From contig JAEEKM010000078.1 in the NCBI GenBank assembly GCA_016282455.1, positions 1 to 24,395 of the forward strand: DNA of 24,395 nucleotides, in the 5' to 3' direction. Shown piece after piece: positions 8,255 to 16,600 of the stretch. The notes below the pieces were generated by a model. The model saw nothing but the letters and a program-made list of their open reading frames with translations. It was not told the origin of the DNA and searched no databases. The stretch comes from Treponema sp. GTDB lineage: Bacteria; Spirochaetota; Spirochaetia; Treponematales; Treponemataceae. The position numbers and the translations under genes were made by a program. Each line of letters opens with the position of its first letter. Positions within the stretch are counted from its first letter, which is position 1.

Positions 8255-9268
8255 CTATTCTGCAAATCTGGCAAGCGGAGTGTTTTCCAGCATGAGGAAT
8301 CGGCTTGCATAAAGTTTGTAGTAGTCGTCTTCTGTCATGGTGTAACTTTTAATGTTGCGCCGTGAAGTGTCTGCTTCTTCTGTTTTACCGCTCTTTAGGG
8401 CAACTTGTGTTCCGTATTCACGAATGCCGGTTTTTGCATTGCCGCGGGGGTAAATGTTCAGCATCATGTCGTCATCCCAGATGAGTTCCGGGTTATAGTT
8501 TTCACTTACAGTGCATTTTATAAAGGCTATGCTGTCCCAGAACTTTGGCATGAGAACGCTGCCTTTTCCCTGAGTGCGGGCTAAATAGACAGAACTTTTT
8601 TTGCGTTTGTCGCAGGTAAAGCTGCAGTTGGAAAAAAGAAAGCCCGGTCTGTTTGCAAGGGCAAGGCTCTTTACTGCGTATCCGTTAAAGTCGCCCCTGT
8701 TGTCTTCGCGTACATGAATGCTGCAGTCTTCAAAAAGTGAAGTGTCCACGTCTCCGTAGATAAAATCTATGTCGCCGGTGATTGAGCAGGATTTAAAACA
8801 GGTAAAGCCCTTGAGGTTAACGGTGTTCTGTCTTCCTTCAAAACTCATGTTTTCTGCAAGAAGGGTGCCGCTGGTGTTGTTCCAGAAAAAGGCTTCTCCT
8901 GCGTCAGGGAGGGTGCTTCCTTCTTCTATGCTCTTTTTATGTTCATTGATGATGGAAAAACCACGCAGGGTTATGCTTGTGCAGTTGGGGCCGAATACAC
9001 AGACACTTCTGTTTTCTGCACCAGAATGGAAGGACTCACAGTTGTCGGCAAGAACAAGGCAGTCTTCCTTTTTTACGTTTGGTGCGCTTTCCATGACAAG
9101 GGGATTTGACATGTTGTAACGGACAAGCTCACGGTACTGGCCTGCTTCGAGAACGAGATGCACGGTCTCTGTTTTTGGCACAGCGCCGGTAGAGACCATT
9201 TCCTTAATCTTTTTAAAAGCCGCAGTAATTGCTGCCGGTGATTTTGAATTAACACTAAGCTCTAACAT
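8255..9268 (-). CDS. Compact pectinesterase-like (CE8) right-handed β-helix protein
   Basis: 337 residues. Pectin methylesterase landmarks are GQYRE near residue 43 (family 'GxYxE'), CSITGDIDFIYGD with the likely nucleophile Asp168 (family 'C.I.G.vDFIFG'), and YLAR at about 228-231 in place of 'YLGRPW'. The family segment between the QAVAL glutamine and DFIFG, which contains GxQDTL and the acid Asp, is missing: Q147 is followed directly by the DFIYG strand. There is no signal peptide, so an intracellular enzyme acting on imported methylated oligogalacturonides, or a different carbohydrate ester, is possible. Loss of the second Asp makes classical activity uncertain. There is no Shine-Dalgarno; the promoter abuts the start codon. 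It is distinct from the secreted multi-domain pectinesterases of plant pathogens. Confidence 0.75.
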   Translation of the reverse strand: MLELSVNSKSPAAITAAFKKIKEMVSTGAVPKTETVHLVLEAGQYRELVRYNMSNPLVMESAPNVKKEDCLVLADNCESFHSGAENRSVCVFGPNCTSITLRGFSIINEHKKSIEEGSTLPDAGEAFFWNNTSGTLLAENMSFEGRQNTVNLKGFTCFKSCSITGDIDFIYGDVDTSLFEDCSIHVREDNRGDFNGYAVKSLALANRPGFLFSNCSFTCDKRKKSSVYLARTQGKGSVLMPKFWDSIAFIKCTVSENYNPELIWDDDMMLNIYPRGNAKTGIREYGTQVALKSGKTEEADTSRRNIKSYTMTEDDYYKLYASRFLMLENTPLARFAE

Positions 9269-9276
9269 CGCATACT

Positions 9277-9285
9277 ATTATAGCA
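9277..9285 (-). promoter_or_regulatory. extended -10 promoter of the pectinesterase-like gene, leaderless
   Basis: On the minus strand TGCTATAAT (9285-9277) is a perfect extended -10, followed by 8 nt and ATG at 9268. The -35 region is poor. The -10 is flanked by two identical hexamers, GCATAC on the plus strand at 9270-9275 and 9283-9288, which could be an operator. Confidence 0.65.
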
Positions 9286-9324
9286 TACTTTTTGAGAAAG
9301 TGGAATTTTTTTTTGAGTGTAGTG

Positions 9325-10506
9325 TCAGCCCTTGAGCATGAACTTGCGCAGGATGGCAGTGACTATTTTGTAGGGGAGGGGGCGCAGGGCCTTGTCTGCC
9401 TTTTTAAGTTCTTCCCTGATGGGGATGTTCTGGGGGCAGTGTTTTTCGCACTTACCGCAGCCCACGCACTGGCTTGCAAAAGCACTAACTTTGCGAAGAC
9501 CTACCATTTGGGCAAACTCTGTACGGGCTTTTCCCTTACCGTCTATTGCCATTGCATTGTAGTATCTGAAAATAGCAGGAATGTCCACGTTTTTGGGGCA
9601 GGGCATGCAGTAACGGCAGGCAGTACAGCCGACTTTTTCATTTGCGTTGATTGCCTTTTTTACCTGGGCAATGAGTTCAAAGTCCGCGGGGGTAAATTCA
9701 TCTGCTTTGGCAGAAGATGCAATACGGCAGTTTTCCTGAACCATGTCCAGGGAATTCATGCCGGAGAGAACACAGGTAATTGCACTCTGGTTCCACAGCC
9801 AGCGGAAAGACCATTCTGCGGCAGACCAGCCCCTTTCGTTGTTTGCGATAAGGTTTTTTGCTTCCTGTGGCAGAAGATTTACAAGTTTACCGCCACGAAG
9901 GGGTTCCATGATCATTATAGGAATGTGACGTTCAGCGGCAAAAGCCACACCGTCTTTGCCAGCCTGTACGGTTTCGTCAAGGTAGTTGTATTGAATCAGA
10001 CAGAAATCCCAGTCGTAGTCAGCAAGGATTTTTTTGAACATCTCTGTGTCGCCGTGAAAAGAAAAACCAATGTTTCTGATTTGACCGGATGCTTTTTTTT
10101 CTTTAATCCAGTCTTCAATGCCAACTTTTTTTAAGTTTTCCCACTGAACATAATCTGTAAGGTGGTGCATGAGGTAGTAGTCAATGTAATTTGTGCGCAG
10201 GCGGGATAATTCTTCGTTAAAAAAGCGGTCAAGGGCTTTTCTGGAATTGATGAGGTACTGGGGCAGTTTTGTTGCAATGTTTATTTTTTCACGAATGCCG
10301 TTTTTTTCTACGATAGTGCCAAGTGCGGCTTCACTTCCGGGGTAGATGTATGCAGTGTCAAAGTAGTTAACGCCGGAACGGTAGGCTTCCATAATTTCGG
10401 CTTCTGTTTTTTCCATATCGATTGCGCCGGCTTTTGTGGAAAAGCGCATGCAACCATAACCAAGCATTGAGATGGGGTTACCATTTTTGTCGTTTCTGTA
10501 CTGCAT
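9325..10506 (-). CDS. Aldo/keto reductase with C-terminal double 4Fe-4S domain (COG1453 type)
   Basis: 393 residues. The N-terminal TIM-barrel reductase begins MQYRNDKNGNPISMLGYGCM, the usual start of this family. It retains the AKR tetrad: Asp50 and Tyr55 (FDTAYIYPG), Lys80 (IATKLP) and His114 (YYLMHH). The C-terminal ~100 residues are ferredoxin-like: C294xxC297xxC300xxC303P, then C347xxC350xxC353xxxC357P, enough ligands for two clusters. COG1453 proteins are predicted cytoplasmic NAD(P)H oxidoreductases of unknown substrate. An electron-transfer role linked to ferredoxin suits an anaerobe (inference). The gene lies 39 bp downstream of ttcA on the same strand but has its own extended -10 and no Shine-Dalgarno. 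A 280-codon open frame on the opposite strand is a shadow. Confidence 0.9.
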   Translation of the reverse strand: MQYRNDKNGNPISMLGYGCMRFSTKAGAIDMEKTEAEIMEAYRSGVNYFDTAYIYPGSEAALGTIVEKNGIREKINIATKLPQYLINSRKALDRFFNEELSRLRTNYIDYYLMHHLTDYVQWENLKKVGIEDWIKEKKASGQIRNIGFSFHGDTEMFKKILADYDWDFCLIQYNYLDETVQAGKDGVAFAAERHIPIMIMEPLRGGKLVNLLPQEAKNLIANNERGWSAAEWSFRWLWNQSAITCVLSGMNSLDMVQENCRIASSAKADEFTPADFELIAQVKKAINANEKVGCTACRYCMPCPKNVDIPAIFRYYNAMAIDGKGKARTEFAQMVGLRKVSAFASQCVGCGKCEKHCPQNIPIREELKKADKALRPLPYKIVTAILRKFMLKG

Positions 10507-10513
10507 GAAAAAG

Positions 10514-10522
10514 AGTATAGCA
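10514..10522 (-). promoter_or_regulatory. extended -10 promoter of the aldo/keto reductase, leaderless
   Basis: On the minus strand TGCTATACT (10522-10514) ends 7 nt before ATG 10506. A weak -35 (TAGATT, 10542-10537) sits at 17 bp. The 7 nt between are CTTTTTC and carry no ribosome binding site. Confidence 0.6.
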
Positions 10523-10545
10523 CAATTGCCTGTTATAATCTATAT

Positions 10546-11256
10546 TTACGGTAAATACTCCGGGTTTATGTTGCGCAGGGCGTTAAACATTTTTTCTTTT
10601 GCGCTTCTCTCTCCGTGAGTGAGGGCTTCAAGGCGGCTGCGGGCATCTTTTCTGCCGGAATTGTCCTGGTACATGCAGGTGCAGGTGGTACTTATGTAGC
10701 CGGCTTCTTTTGCATGAGTCTTTATCTGATTAACGTCTGCATAGCACAGGGGGCGTATTATGGAAAGGGCGTATTTCTGATAGTTGAGTCTGGGGGGCAT
10801 GGTAGAAAGCTCTCCCTTTACAAGCATGTTCATGAGCAGGGTTTCAAGAATGTCGTCTAAGTGGTGACCCAGGGCAAGTTTTGTGTAGCCGTGTTCCACT
10901 GCATAATGCACAAGTTCATTGCGCCTTTGCTGGGAGCACCAGTAACAGCTCATTTTAAAACCTTCTTTTACCCGGTTTTCTACATCAACAAAAAGACTTT
11001 TTACATCTACATTCCATACCTTCATCTGTTCCCGGAGTTTAGGGCTCATGGTACAGGCTTCAAAATCTGTTTCTATGTGAATGGCAGTAAAGGAAAAATC
11101 TGCGTCTTTGCGTTTACTTCTGTTTGCCAGGTATTCTATTAGTGCAGTAGAGTCTTTTCCTCCGCTTGCACCGACTAGAATTTTGTCTCCCGGTTCAATC
11201 ATTTTGTAATCGTAGATGGCTTTGTCGATTATGCTGAATAAAAGTGGCTGTGGCAT
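10546..11256 (-). CDS. ttcA: TtcA-family tRNA 2-thiolation enzyme (PP-loop ATPase)
   Basis: 236 residues from ATG 11256. Motifs in order: PP-loop SGGKDS (31-36), Cys104-x-x-Cys107 followed by RR, GHHLDD (130-135) with ETLLMN, STMPP (151-155), and a Cys192/Cys194 pair. This order matches TtcA, which uses an Fe-S cluster held by a CxxC and a later Cys to thiolate cytidine 32 of tRNA. Related TtuA/Ncs6-type enzymes share the fold, so the exact nucleotide target is less certain. The frame stays open upstream to 11427, but that part lies in a REP-like repeat. Family N-termini and a consensus -10 just before 11256 support the start chosen here. There is no Shine-Dalgarno. The product is cytoplasmic. 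Confidence 0.87.
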   Translation of the reverse strand: MPQPLLFSIIDKAIYDYKMIEPGDKILVGASGGKDSTALIEYLANRSKRKDADFSFTAIHIETDFEACTMSPKLREQMKVWNVDVKSLFVDVENRVKEGFKMSCYWCSQQRRNELVHYAVEHGYTKLALGHHLDDILETLLMNMLVKGELSTMPPRLNYQKYALSIIRPLCYADVNQIKTHAKEAGYISTTCTCMYQDNSGRKDARSRLEALTHGERSAKEKMFNALRNINPEYLP

Positions 11257-11262
11257 AAGGGG

Positions 11263-11291
11263 ATTATAGCGTGTTTTGACAGGCTCAACAA
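11263..11291 (-). promoter_or_regulatory. promoter of ttcA, leaderless
   Basis: On the minus strand: TTGTTG (11291-11286), 17-bp spacer, consensus TATAAT (11268-11263), then only 6 nt (CCCCTT) to ATG 11256. The -35 and spacer overlap a degenerate REP-like copy at 11274-11293, so the repeat may supply part of the promoter. Confidence 0.6.
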
Positions 11292-11485
11292 CCAATGTTC
11301 TTGAAATGACCATAGACACTATATGAGGTGGTTTCGAGAACCTCAACCACCGCGATTTGTGTTTATTCGTGGCGGGTCCCCTCCGGGAGTGGCAGCTGGC
11401 ATGGGTGTCGTTTTGTGCCGCACACAATCAGGAACGGTGGTTAGCGTTCCGCAGCTTCGCACGAGGGCCTCAACCACCGTTTTTT
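11274..11485. repeat. REP/BIME-like palindromic repeat cluster
   Basis: This gene-free stretch is visibly GC-richer than its neighbours. It holds three related motif copies: TTTTGACAGGCTCAACAACC (11274-11293), GAGAACCTCAACCACCG (11336-11352) and GAGGGCCTCAACCACCG (11463-11479). The second is half of a hairpin, GGTGGTT (11327-11333) with AACCACC (11345-11351). A 10-bp perfect inverted repeat, AACGGTGGTT (11433-11442) with AACCACCGTT (11472-11481), brackets the third copy and runs into five T's. Smaller palindromes lie inside: GGAACG/CGTTCC at 11431-11450 and CTCCGGGAG at 11381-11389. The 'TTCGA.A..CTCAACCACC' style is that of REP elements scattered through many genomes. Copies elsewhere cannot be seen here. 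Confidence 0.6.
11433..11485 (+). terminator. possible terminator-like hairpin in the REP region
   Basis: A 10-bp perfect stem (11433-11442 with 11472-11481) and 29-nt loop are followed by TTTTT on the plus strand. No plus-strand gene ends here. For the minus-strand S41 gene, which stops at 11499, the U-run would be on the wrong side. The hairpin may simply be part of the repeat element. Confidence 0.3.
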
Positions 11486-11498
11486 GAGTAAGAGTTTA

Positions 11499-13508
11499 TC
11501 AGTTTCCGGTGAAGGTTCCTGAGTTGATATTATTTACAAGGGCAGAAATGGTTTCTTTATTGAAGAAGTTTGCCGGCTTGTTAATGTAGTAGTGGGGTTC
11601 TACACCCTGGTCTACATTGTAGTTTGAACCGTTCTTAGAAACACTGGACACATACTTGCTGGACATTCTGAACATGGTTCCATCGGCAGTGCTTGAAGGC
11701 TGAACGGAAGCAGTTCCGCCACCGGAAGTTACGCCAAGAATGGTCACTTTATCAGATGCCTTGAGGGCTGCAGGAACAAGGTTTCCGCAGGAGAAGCTTA
11801 AGGGTGAAACAAGACAGAAGAGGTTTTTGTTCTTAACGGTATCATCAAAATCATATTGTCCGTCACCGTTTACGTCTGTTTCATAAGTTGCACCGCATTT
11901 TGCACCAGTAATCGGGTTTGTAATGCTCATGTCAAACTCGCCCAGCATCCAGCAGTTAACAAAGTATGCGGCATGAATGGCACCACCGCCGTTGCAGGAA
12001 AGGTCAAGCACAACATTTTCAATTTTAGCATCTTCCTTAATCTTTTTGTTGGCATACTGAATAAGGGTAAGGGTGTCATACTTTGACTCATAAGTACTTG
12101 TATAGTTAGTGATATAGTTAGAATTGGCTTCAAGCTCGGTAATATTAGCCGCTCTTTTTTCTTTTGTGTCACCATTGTAAACAAATTCATCAAAGCGCAC
12201 TATGGCTGTTTTCCCATCAGAGGAAACTTCATAACCCGGGGTTGAATTATCGCCTGATTCTTTATTGTAGGCTTTTCGTCTTGCTCCATAATAGGTTGTA
12301 GTTAAAGAATCGTAATGTCTGTCCATCTGTGATGTGGGCATAACGCCTTCAATTTTTTCGACGTTTCCGAGATAGTAGGAATTCTTAAGGTAATTTGAGT
12401 GGCCGTCACCAAAATAAAAGTCACAAACGTCACAAAGGGCGTTTGCAAATATTTTAGGGTCTGTGCTCTTAAGCTTGTCTTTTATTCCAAGACAGATAAA
12501 GTAGGTGTCAAAATCAGGAAAGTCTTCAATACCGTGAATGGCTTTGAGACCATAGTTAAAGTCCAGGTTAAGGCAGAGTTCATTGTAGCAGAAGTCTGCA
12601 AGAACCTGGCTTCTGACTCCGGTAGCTGCATCGTAGTAATCATCAGCCATGGTTTTATTGTTTTTTATGAGACTGTCAAAGTAAAGGTGTTTTCCGTTAT
12701 AAAGGACTGAAGCAAGACCTTTTGCAAGGAAGATGTCGTTAAAGAACTGAAGTGGTATTGCAACAAAGTAGTTATTGGGAGCGTCTTCATCGTCCTGGCA
12801 GAGCATTACTCCAATATCCTGTGAAGACCAGTCAAGGGTTACAGGCTGACCTGCAATGTTGTAAACATTATCGATTTTCATATAATCAACATCACTGTTA
12901 TTAGAGGAACCCAGGTCGTTGTAGAGTTTTTCATTTTTGCACTGGAAGAAAGCGTCGTAGTTTTCAAAAAACAGGGTGTGTTTTGAAAGATCCAGTACTG
13001 CAGAAGTATTATTTGTTTCATTTGTAATTTTAAGGCTTGTAGAATCTTTCTTAAGGTCAGGTATAGTGTATTTTGAATCCGAGTCAATAAAAGCAAGAAA
13101 ATCTGAAAGGAGTGGGACATAAGGAATTTCTTCTTTCCCAGTGAAGAAAATGAGCGACATAAAAAGCAATGGGCTATCCTCGGCTTTATTTAGATCTTCG
13201 TTTAGTATGCGGAAATTGACCTTTTTAACAGTATAACTTTGGTTGTCTACAGGGGTTACGTCAAAGGTTTTTTCTTTGCTTCCGGAAAGAATTTCCCATT
13301 TTGAACCGTTCCACACATAAGAACAGCCGTCCGTGCTGTTGTAGTAGGCCCAGAGGTATTCCGGGTTTCCCAGTGCAGGATCATCTGCACTCTGGTAGGT
13401 TCCTTTCCATGTAATGGAAGTTCCGTCAACGCCGTTGGAACATGCAGTAAACATGCCAAGGGTCAGGGCTAATGTAAAAGCAATGACGATAAATGTATGT
13501 TTCTTCAT
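11499..13508 (-). CDS. S41-family peptidase lipoprotein
   Basis: 669 residues. The signal peptide ends FTAC (Cys23). A short N-terminal domain holds WAYYNSTDGCSYVWNGSKWE, a stretch seen in other treponemal lipoproteins. The C-terminal third carries peptidase S41 (tail-specific/CtpA-like) features: DGHSNYL, VVLDLSCNGGGA (family 'iDlR.N.GG', Asn near 506), and PLSFSCGN with the likely nucleophile Ser573. GVTSGGGTASVQ and a terminal VDQGVEPHYYI follow. No PDZ domain is evident, which separates it from CtpA/Prc proper. The product probably cleaves peptides or protein C-termini in the periplasm or at the surface. The neighbouring giant lipoproteins are conceivable substrates, but nothing in the sequence proves that. 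There is no Shine-Dalgarno. It is divergent from lipoprotein B across 159 bp. Confidence 0.83.
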   Translation of the reverse strand: MKKHTFIVIAFTLALTLGMFTACSNGVDGTSITWKGTYQSADDPALGNPEYLWAYYNSTDGCSYVWNGSKWEILSGSKEKTFDVTPVDNQSYTVKKVNFRILNEDLNKAEDSPLLFMSLIFFTGKEEIPYVPLLSDFLAFIDSDSKYTIPDLKKDSTSLKITNETNNTSAVLDLSKHTLFFENYDAFFQCKNEKLYNDLGSSNNSDVDYMKIDNVYNIAGQPVTLDWSSQDIGVMLCQDDEDAPNNYFVAIPLQFFNDIFLAKGLASVLYNGKHLYFDSLIKNNKTMADDYYDAATGVRSQVLADFCYNELCLNLDFNYGLKAIHGIEDFPDFDTYFICLGIKDKLKSTDPKIFANALCDVCDFYFGDGHSNYLKNSYYLGNVEKIEGVMPTSQMDRHYDSLTTTYYGARRKAYNKESGDNSTPGYEVSSDGKTAIVRFDEFVYNGDTKEKRAANITELEANSNYITNYTSTYESKYDTLTLIQYANKKIKEDAKIENVVLDLSCNGGGAIHAAYFVNCWMLGEFDMSITNPITGAKCGATYETDVNGDGQYDFDDTVKNKNLFCLVSPLSFSCGNLVPAALKASDKVTILGVTSGGGTASVQPSSTADGTMFRMSSKYVSSVSKNGSNYNVDQGVEPHYYINKPANFFNKETISALVNNINSGTFTGN

Positions 13509-13515
13509 ATAGTAG

Positions 13516-13543
13516 ACTTTAATCCGTTTTTTTCAAAATTCAA
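13516..13543 (-). promoter_or_regulatory. candidate promoter of the S41 gene, leaderless
   Basis: On the minus strand: TTGAAT (13543-13538), 16-bp spacer, TAAAGT (13521-13516), then 7 nt to ATG 13508. The -10 is weak (4 of 6), but the spacing matches the four other leaderless candidates here. Confidence 0.4.
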
Positions 13544-13561
13544 GCAAAAATGCCACTTATG

Positions 13562-13576
13562 CCAGGTAACGCCTGG
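13562..13576. repeat. short inverted repeat between divergent lipoprotein genes
   Basis: CCAGG-TAACG-CCTGG, a perfect 5-bp dyad upstream of both the S41 gene and lipoprotein B. It could be an operator for the divergent pair, but such short dyads also occur by chance. Confidence 0.25.
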
Positions 13577-13621
13577 TTTCAGGTCAAATTTTGTAAAATT
13601 AAGCCAAAACATAAATTCCCT

Positions 13622-13650
13622 CTGACAAATTCCATGGTCTATGTTAAAAT
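13622..13650 (+). promoter_or_regulatory. promoter of lipoprotein B
   Basis: CTGACA (13622-13627, 5 of 6), 17-bp spacer, TAAAAT (13645-13650) with an extended -10 TG at 13642-13643. The start point would fall near 13657, giving a very short leader. AAGGGG (13656-13661) is the ribosome binding site, 6 nt before ATG 13668. Confidence 0.7.
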
Positions 13651-13667
13651 AAAAAAAGGGGTTGTTT

Positions 13668-16600
13668 ATGAAAAAAAGTATTTTCCTGTCGCTGACTTTA
13701 GTTTTTATGGCTTTCTCCCTTATTTCCTGCGAAAACTTTTTGCGGGGCGGAGACTTTCTTGAACAGCTGAATAAAGACATTGCTTATGCCAAAGCCACCC
13801 CCGTTCAGATTCGCCTTGAATGTGACGAAGGCATGGGAAGCATCAGTTCAGAGTCACATTTGACAAAAAAGCCCACGGACATTTTTACTGTAGAAGCCCG
13901 TATTTCTCCCGAAGCAGCATTTATTGCCTGGAAAGCCTACAGCGAGGATTTAAAGGAACTTTCGGCAGAAACAATCTCTTTTAGCGAAGAAACAATTACT
14001 CCCGACGGAAACTGCAAGGCCAGGGTTCATTTTAAAAGCGGAAGCCAGAACATTCTCATAAAACCCTATTGCATTCTTTCTCCAGCAGTAGCATCCTATT
14101 CTCCAAAAGATTCCGCCGAAGGTTTTTATGCCAACACTCCTATCGTCATTACATTTAATCAGTCCATGAAGGAAGAAGCGGTTTTAAAAAACATAGAACT
14201 TTCCTGGAAAGGACAGGACATTTCCTCTATGTTTGAAAAGCCTTCGTTTGATTCAGAAAAAAAATCGCTTACAATAAAACCCAAAAGTGAAGCCCTTCTT
14301 GAAAGCATAAAAGGTGAGCCTTATGCAGATGTTGATGTAAGTGTGAGTAAGGAAATATCTGTTACTGTAGAAGGAAAAGAAATTTTTCTTTACCAGAACG
14401 GCAATTCCGCTTTTACCGTGCGCTACAAGTCTCAGGTAGAAACACTCCCTCCGCAGAAATTTATTTTTGGTGCCTGCAGAAACGAAGTTCAGACTGATTC
14501 TTTTGATGAAGTGACGGAAACTTTCTGCACAGGAAAAACCCTTGAGTCTATTACAGAAGAGGAAATTTTACAGAACCGGACAAACGGGACCTTTTACATT
14601 TACGGCCGCTACTTTGACGCAGATTCCGGAGTAAAATCCGTGACAGTAACGGAAAAACGACTTAAGACTTACAGAAACACAGATGTTGAGGAAAATCCCC
14701 TTACATCAACCTTTACAGAAGAAGATGACAAGGTTTCCTTTTACCATGACGGAAAGGGAGACACATATTTTGTCATTAACTACGAATGTTTCTCTGGTGA
14801 AGGGGCAATAAGTTTTTCTGTTTATGTAAGCGACGGCAGCGGAAATGTTTCTGAAAAAGAAGACTTTATCCTCTTTAAAAAAACTTTTTCCATAAACTCT
14901 CTTATTCTCTGCAACATACCCAGAAACTTTACCGGGCAGGGAGAAAGTACGGATGAGAATTTTACGCTTGACCTGTACAATGCCCATGCCCGTAACATAA
15001 AGGTTTATGAAGGGAAAAATGCAGACAGCCTGAGCATTGATGTGTTTGGAGACATTACATTAAGCGGAAAAAACTGCAGCCTTTTCTGTGACTACACGGA
15101 CAAAAACGGAAAGTTCCGCCATGAAAGTTTTTCTGAATTTGATGAAGAGAATGGATACTGGAATTTAGATCTTGACCTGGACAGTCTTGAAGGAAAAACT
15201 GTTAAAGTTATTGCCCGGGATGATATTGGAAATATGGCAGAAAAAGAATTTGCCTTTCCTTCAAAATTAAAAGCATTTTTACTTGATAAAAACTACACAT
15301 GGAGTTACTTTAATTTTCTTACGACAGGAAGTGAAGACCTTTCAAGGCTTTTTGCTTACACCTATTCAGATAACGAAAATCCAGAAGAAACTTTTAAAAT
15401 GAGATTTGTACTGAGTCCGCTCAATGCCCAGATTTCATCCAGATGGGAAAGTTTTTATGTCATTCCAATCTGCAACTTTTTGTGGGGAGATGTAAGCGAA
15501 GAATTTGTTTTTGAAAATCAGGAAGAGATAGATCCGGTTTCCGTAAAAAACATAAGCCTTTCTCCAAGTGAGAGTTCAGGCTATGTTGACATCATCATTA
15601 CTCTGGAAGATGACCAGTGGAAAAAATACGACGCAATTACATTTGATTACTATCTGGAAAAAGAAAGTGCCGCTGGAACTACTTCAATTGGATCGTCCAA
15701 TAATTTTATGAAGGCTGGAGAAAATACATTTGTTTTTAAGATAAAGTTCAATAACCTCTATGGAGCTGAAGGAAATATTACTATTTATGGCATAAAGGGA
15801 CTTTCCCGTTCCAGTGGAATAACAGCTGCCATTCCAAATATTTCGCCTGAGTCTGTAAATGCATTTGACAACAGTGCGCCCAAGGTTGAAAGTTCCAAAA
15901 GATATGGTTTTGATAAATTTCGTCTCCTTTTTTCTGATGCAGGTACCGGTGTAGCCTGGTGCAGGGTAAGCTGTGCAGACGGAAGCGTTTACTATTCGGA
16001 AGATGATGGAAGCGAGGGTTATGTACCTGAGCTATTAATTCCCTTTTATTCACTTGAAAAAAGTTATACGGTTGCTCTTGCGGCAGAGGACAAAAGCGGA
16101 AACCTTTATGAAAAAGACAGCTGGAAGTTTTCTATGGAGACTTCTTCATGCTACACTCATCTGGAAAAAAATGATTCTGAAAAATGGAACCTTGTAAGTG
16201 ACCCGGTGACAGACAGCAGCATTTCTAACTTTGGAAGTTATGTTTATGTAAGCCAGTTAAACTCTCTGGGAGAATGGGAAGTTTTGCTTGAGAATTATAA
16301 AAAGTCCAGCAGTAAATATAATACAGAAAACGGCCTTGTCTACAAAATTACAAATCTGGACCTTAACAATTATGGACTGAACGAAGGTTCATTCGTAAAA
16401 GTTTATACTGTCTACAGCAACGTTCCTTCAAAAACAATGTATTATTACACAGGCAGCAAAGGAAGCGGGGAATACGATCTTCTTCTTGCAAACGGAAACT
16501 CAAAGTCTTCAGTGGCAGTTTCTTCGGATGCACCCGTTTTGCTCAGAACCCTTGTTACTTCTTTTTCCTACAGTGAATGTTGTGACTGGACTGCAGAAGA

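Noticed and set aside
9292..10134. 280-codon open frame on the plus strand
   Set aside because: It lies almost entirely antisense to the well-supported aldo/keto reductase, has no recognisable domain or ribosome binding site, and its residue mix is typical of an antisense shadow.
11257..11427. 57-residue N-terminal extension of ttcA to an upstream ATG at 11427
   Set aside because: The extension is translated REP-like repeat. TtcA-family N-termini begin close to MPQPLLFSII, and a consensus -10 sits 6 nt before ATG 11256, so the extension would be upstream of the promoter.
11431..11485. Rho-independent terminator for the S41 gene
   Set aside because: The hairpin is downstream of the S41 stop, but its T-run is on the opposite (plus) strand, so it does not fit minus-strand termination. 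It is listed only as a low-confidence plus-strand hairpin within the repeat.
13662..13664. TTG start for lipoprotein B (and similarly TTG 3352-3350 for the left LRR gene)
   Set aside because: Both TTG codons lie within 0-2 nt of the Shine-Dalgarno. The ATG two codons later has proper 6-8 nt spacing and gives a standard lipoprotein N-terminus.
13505..13780. 91-codon minus-strand frame over the lipoprotein B promoter and signal-peptide region
   Set aside because: It overlaps the S41 start, the B promoter and the B coding start, has no family similarity and no ribosome binding site.
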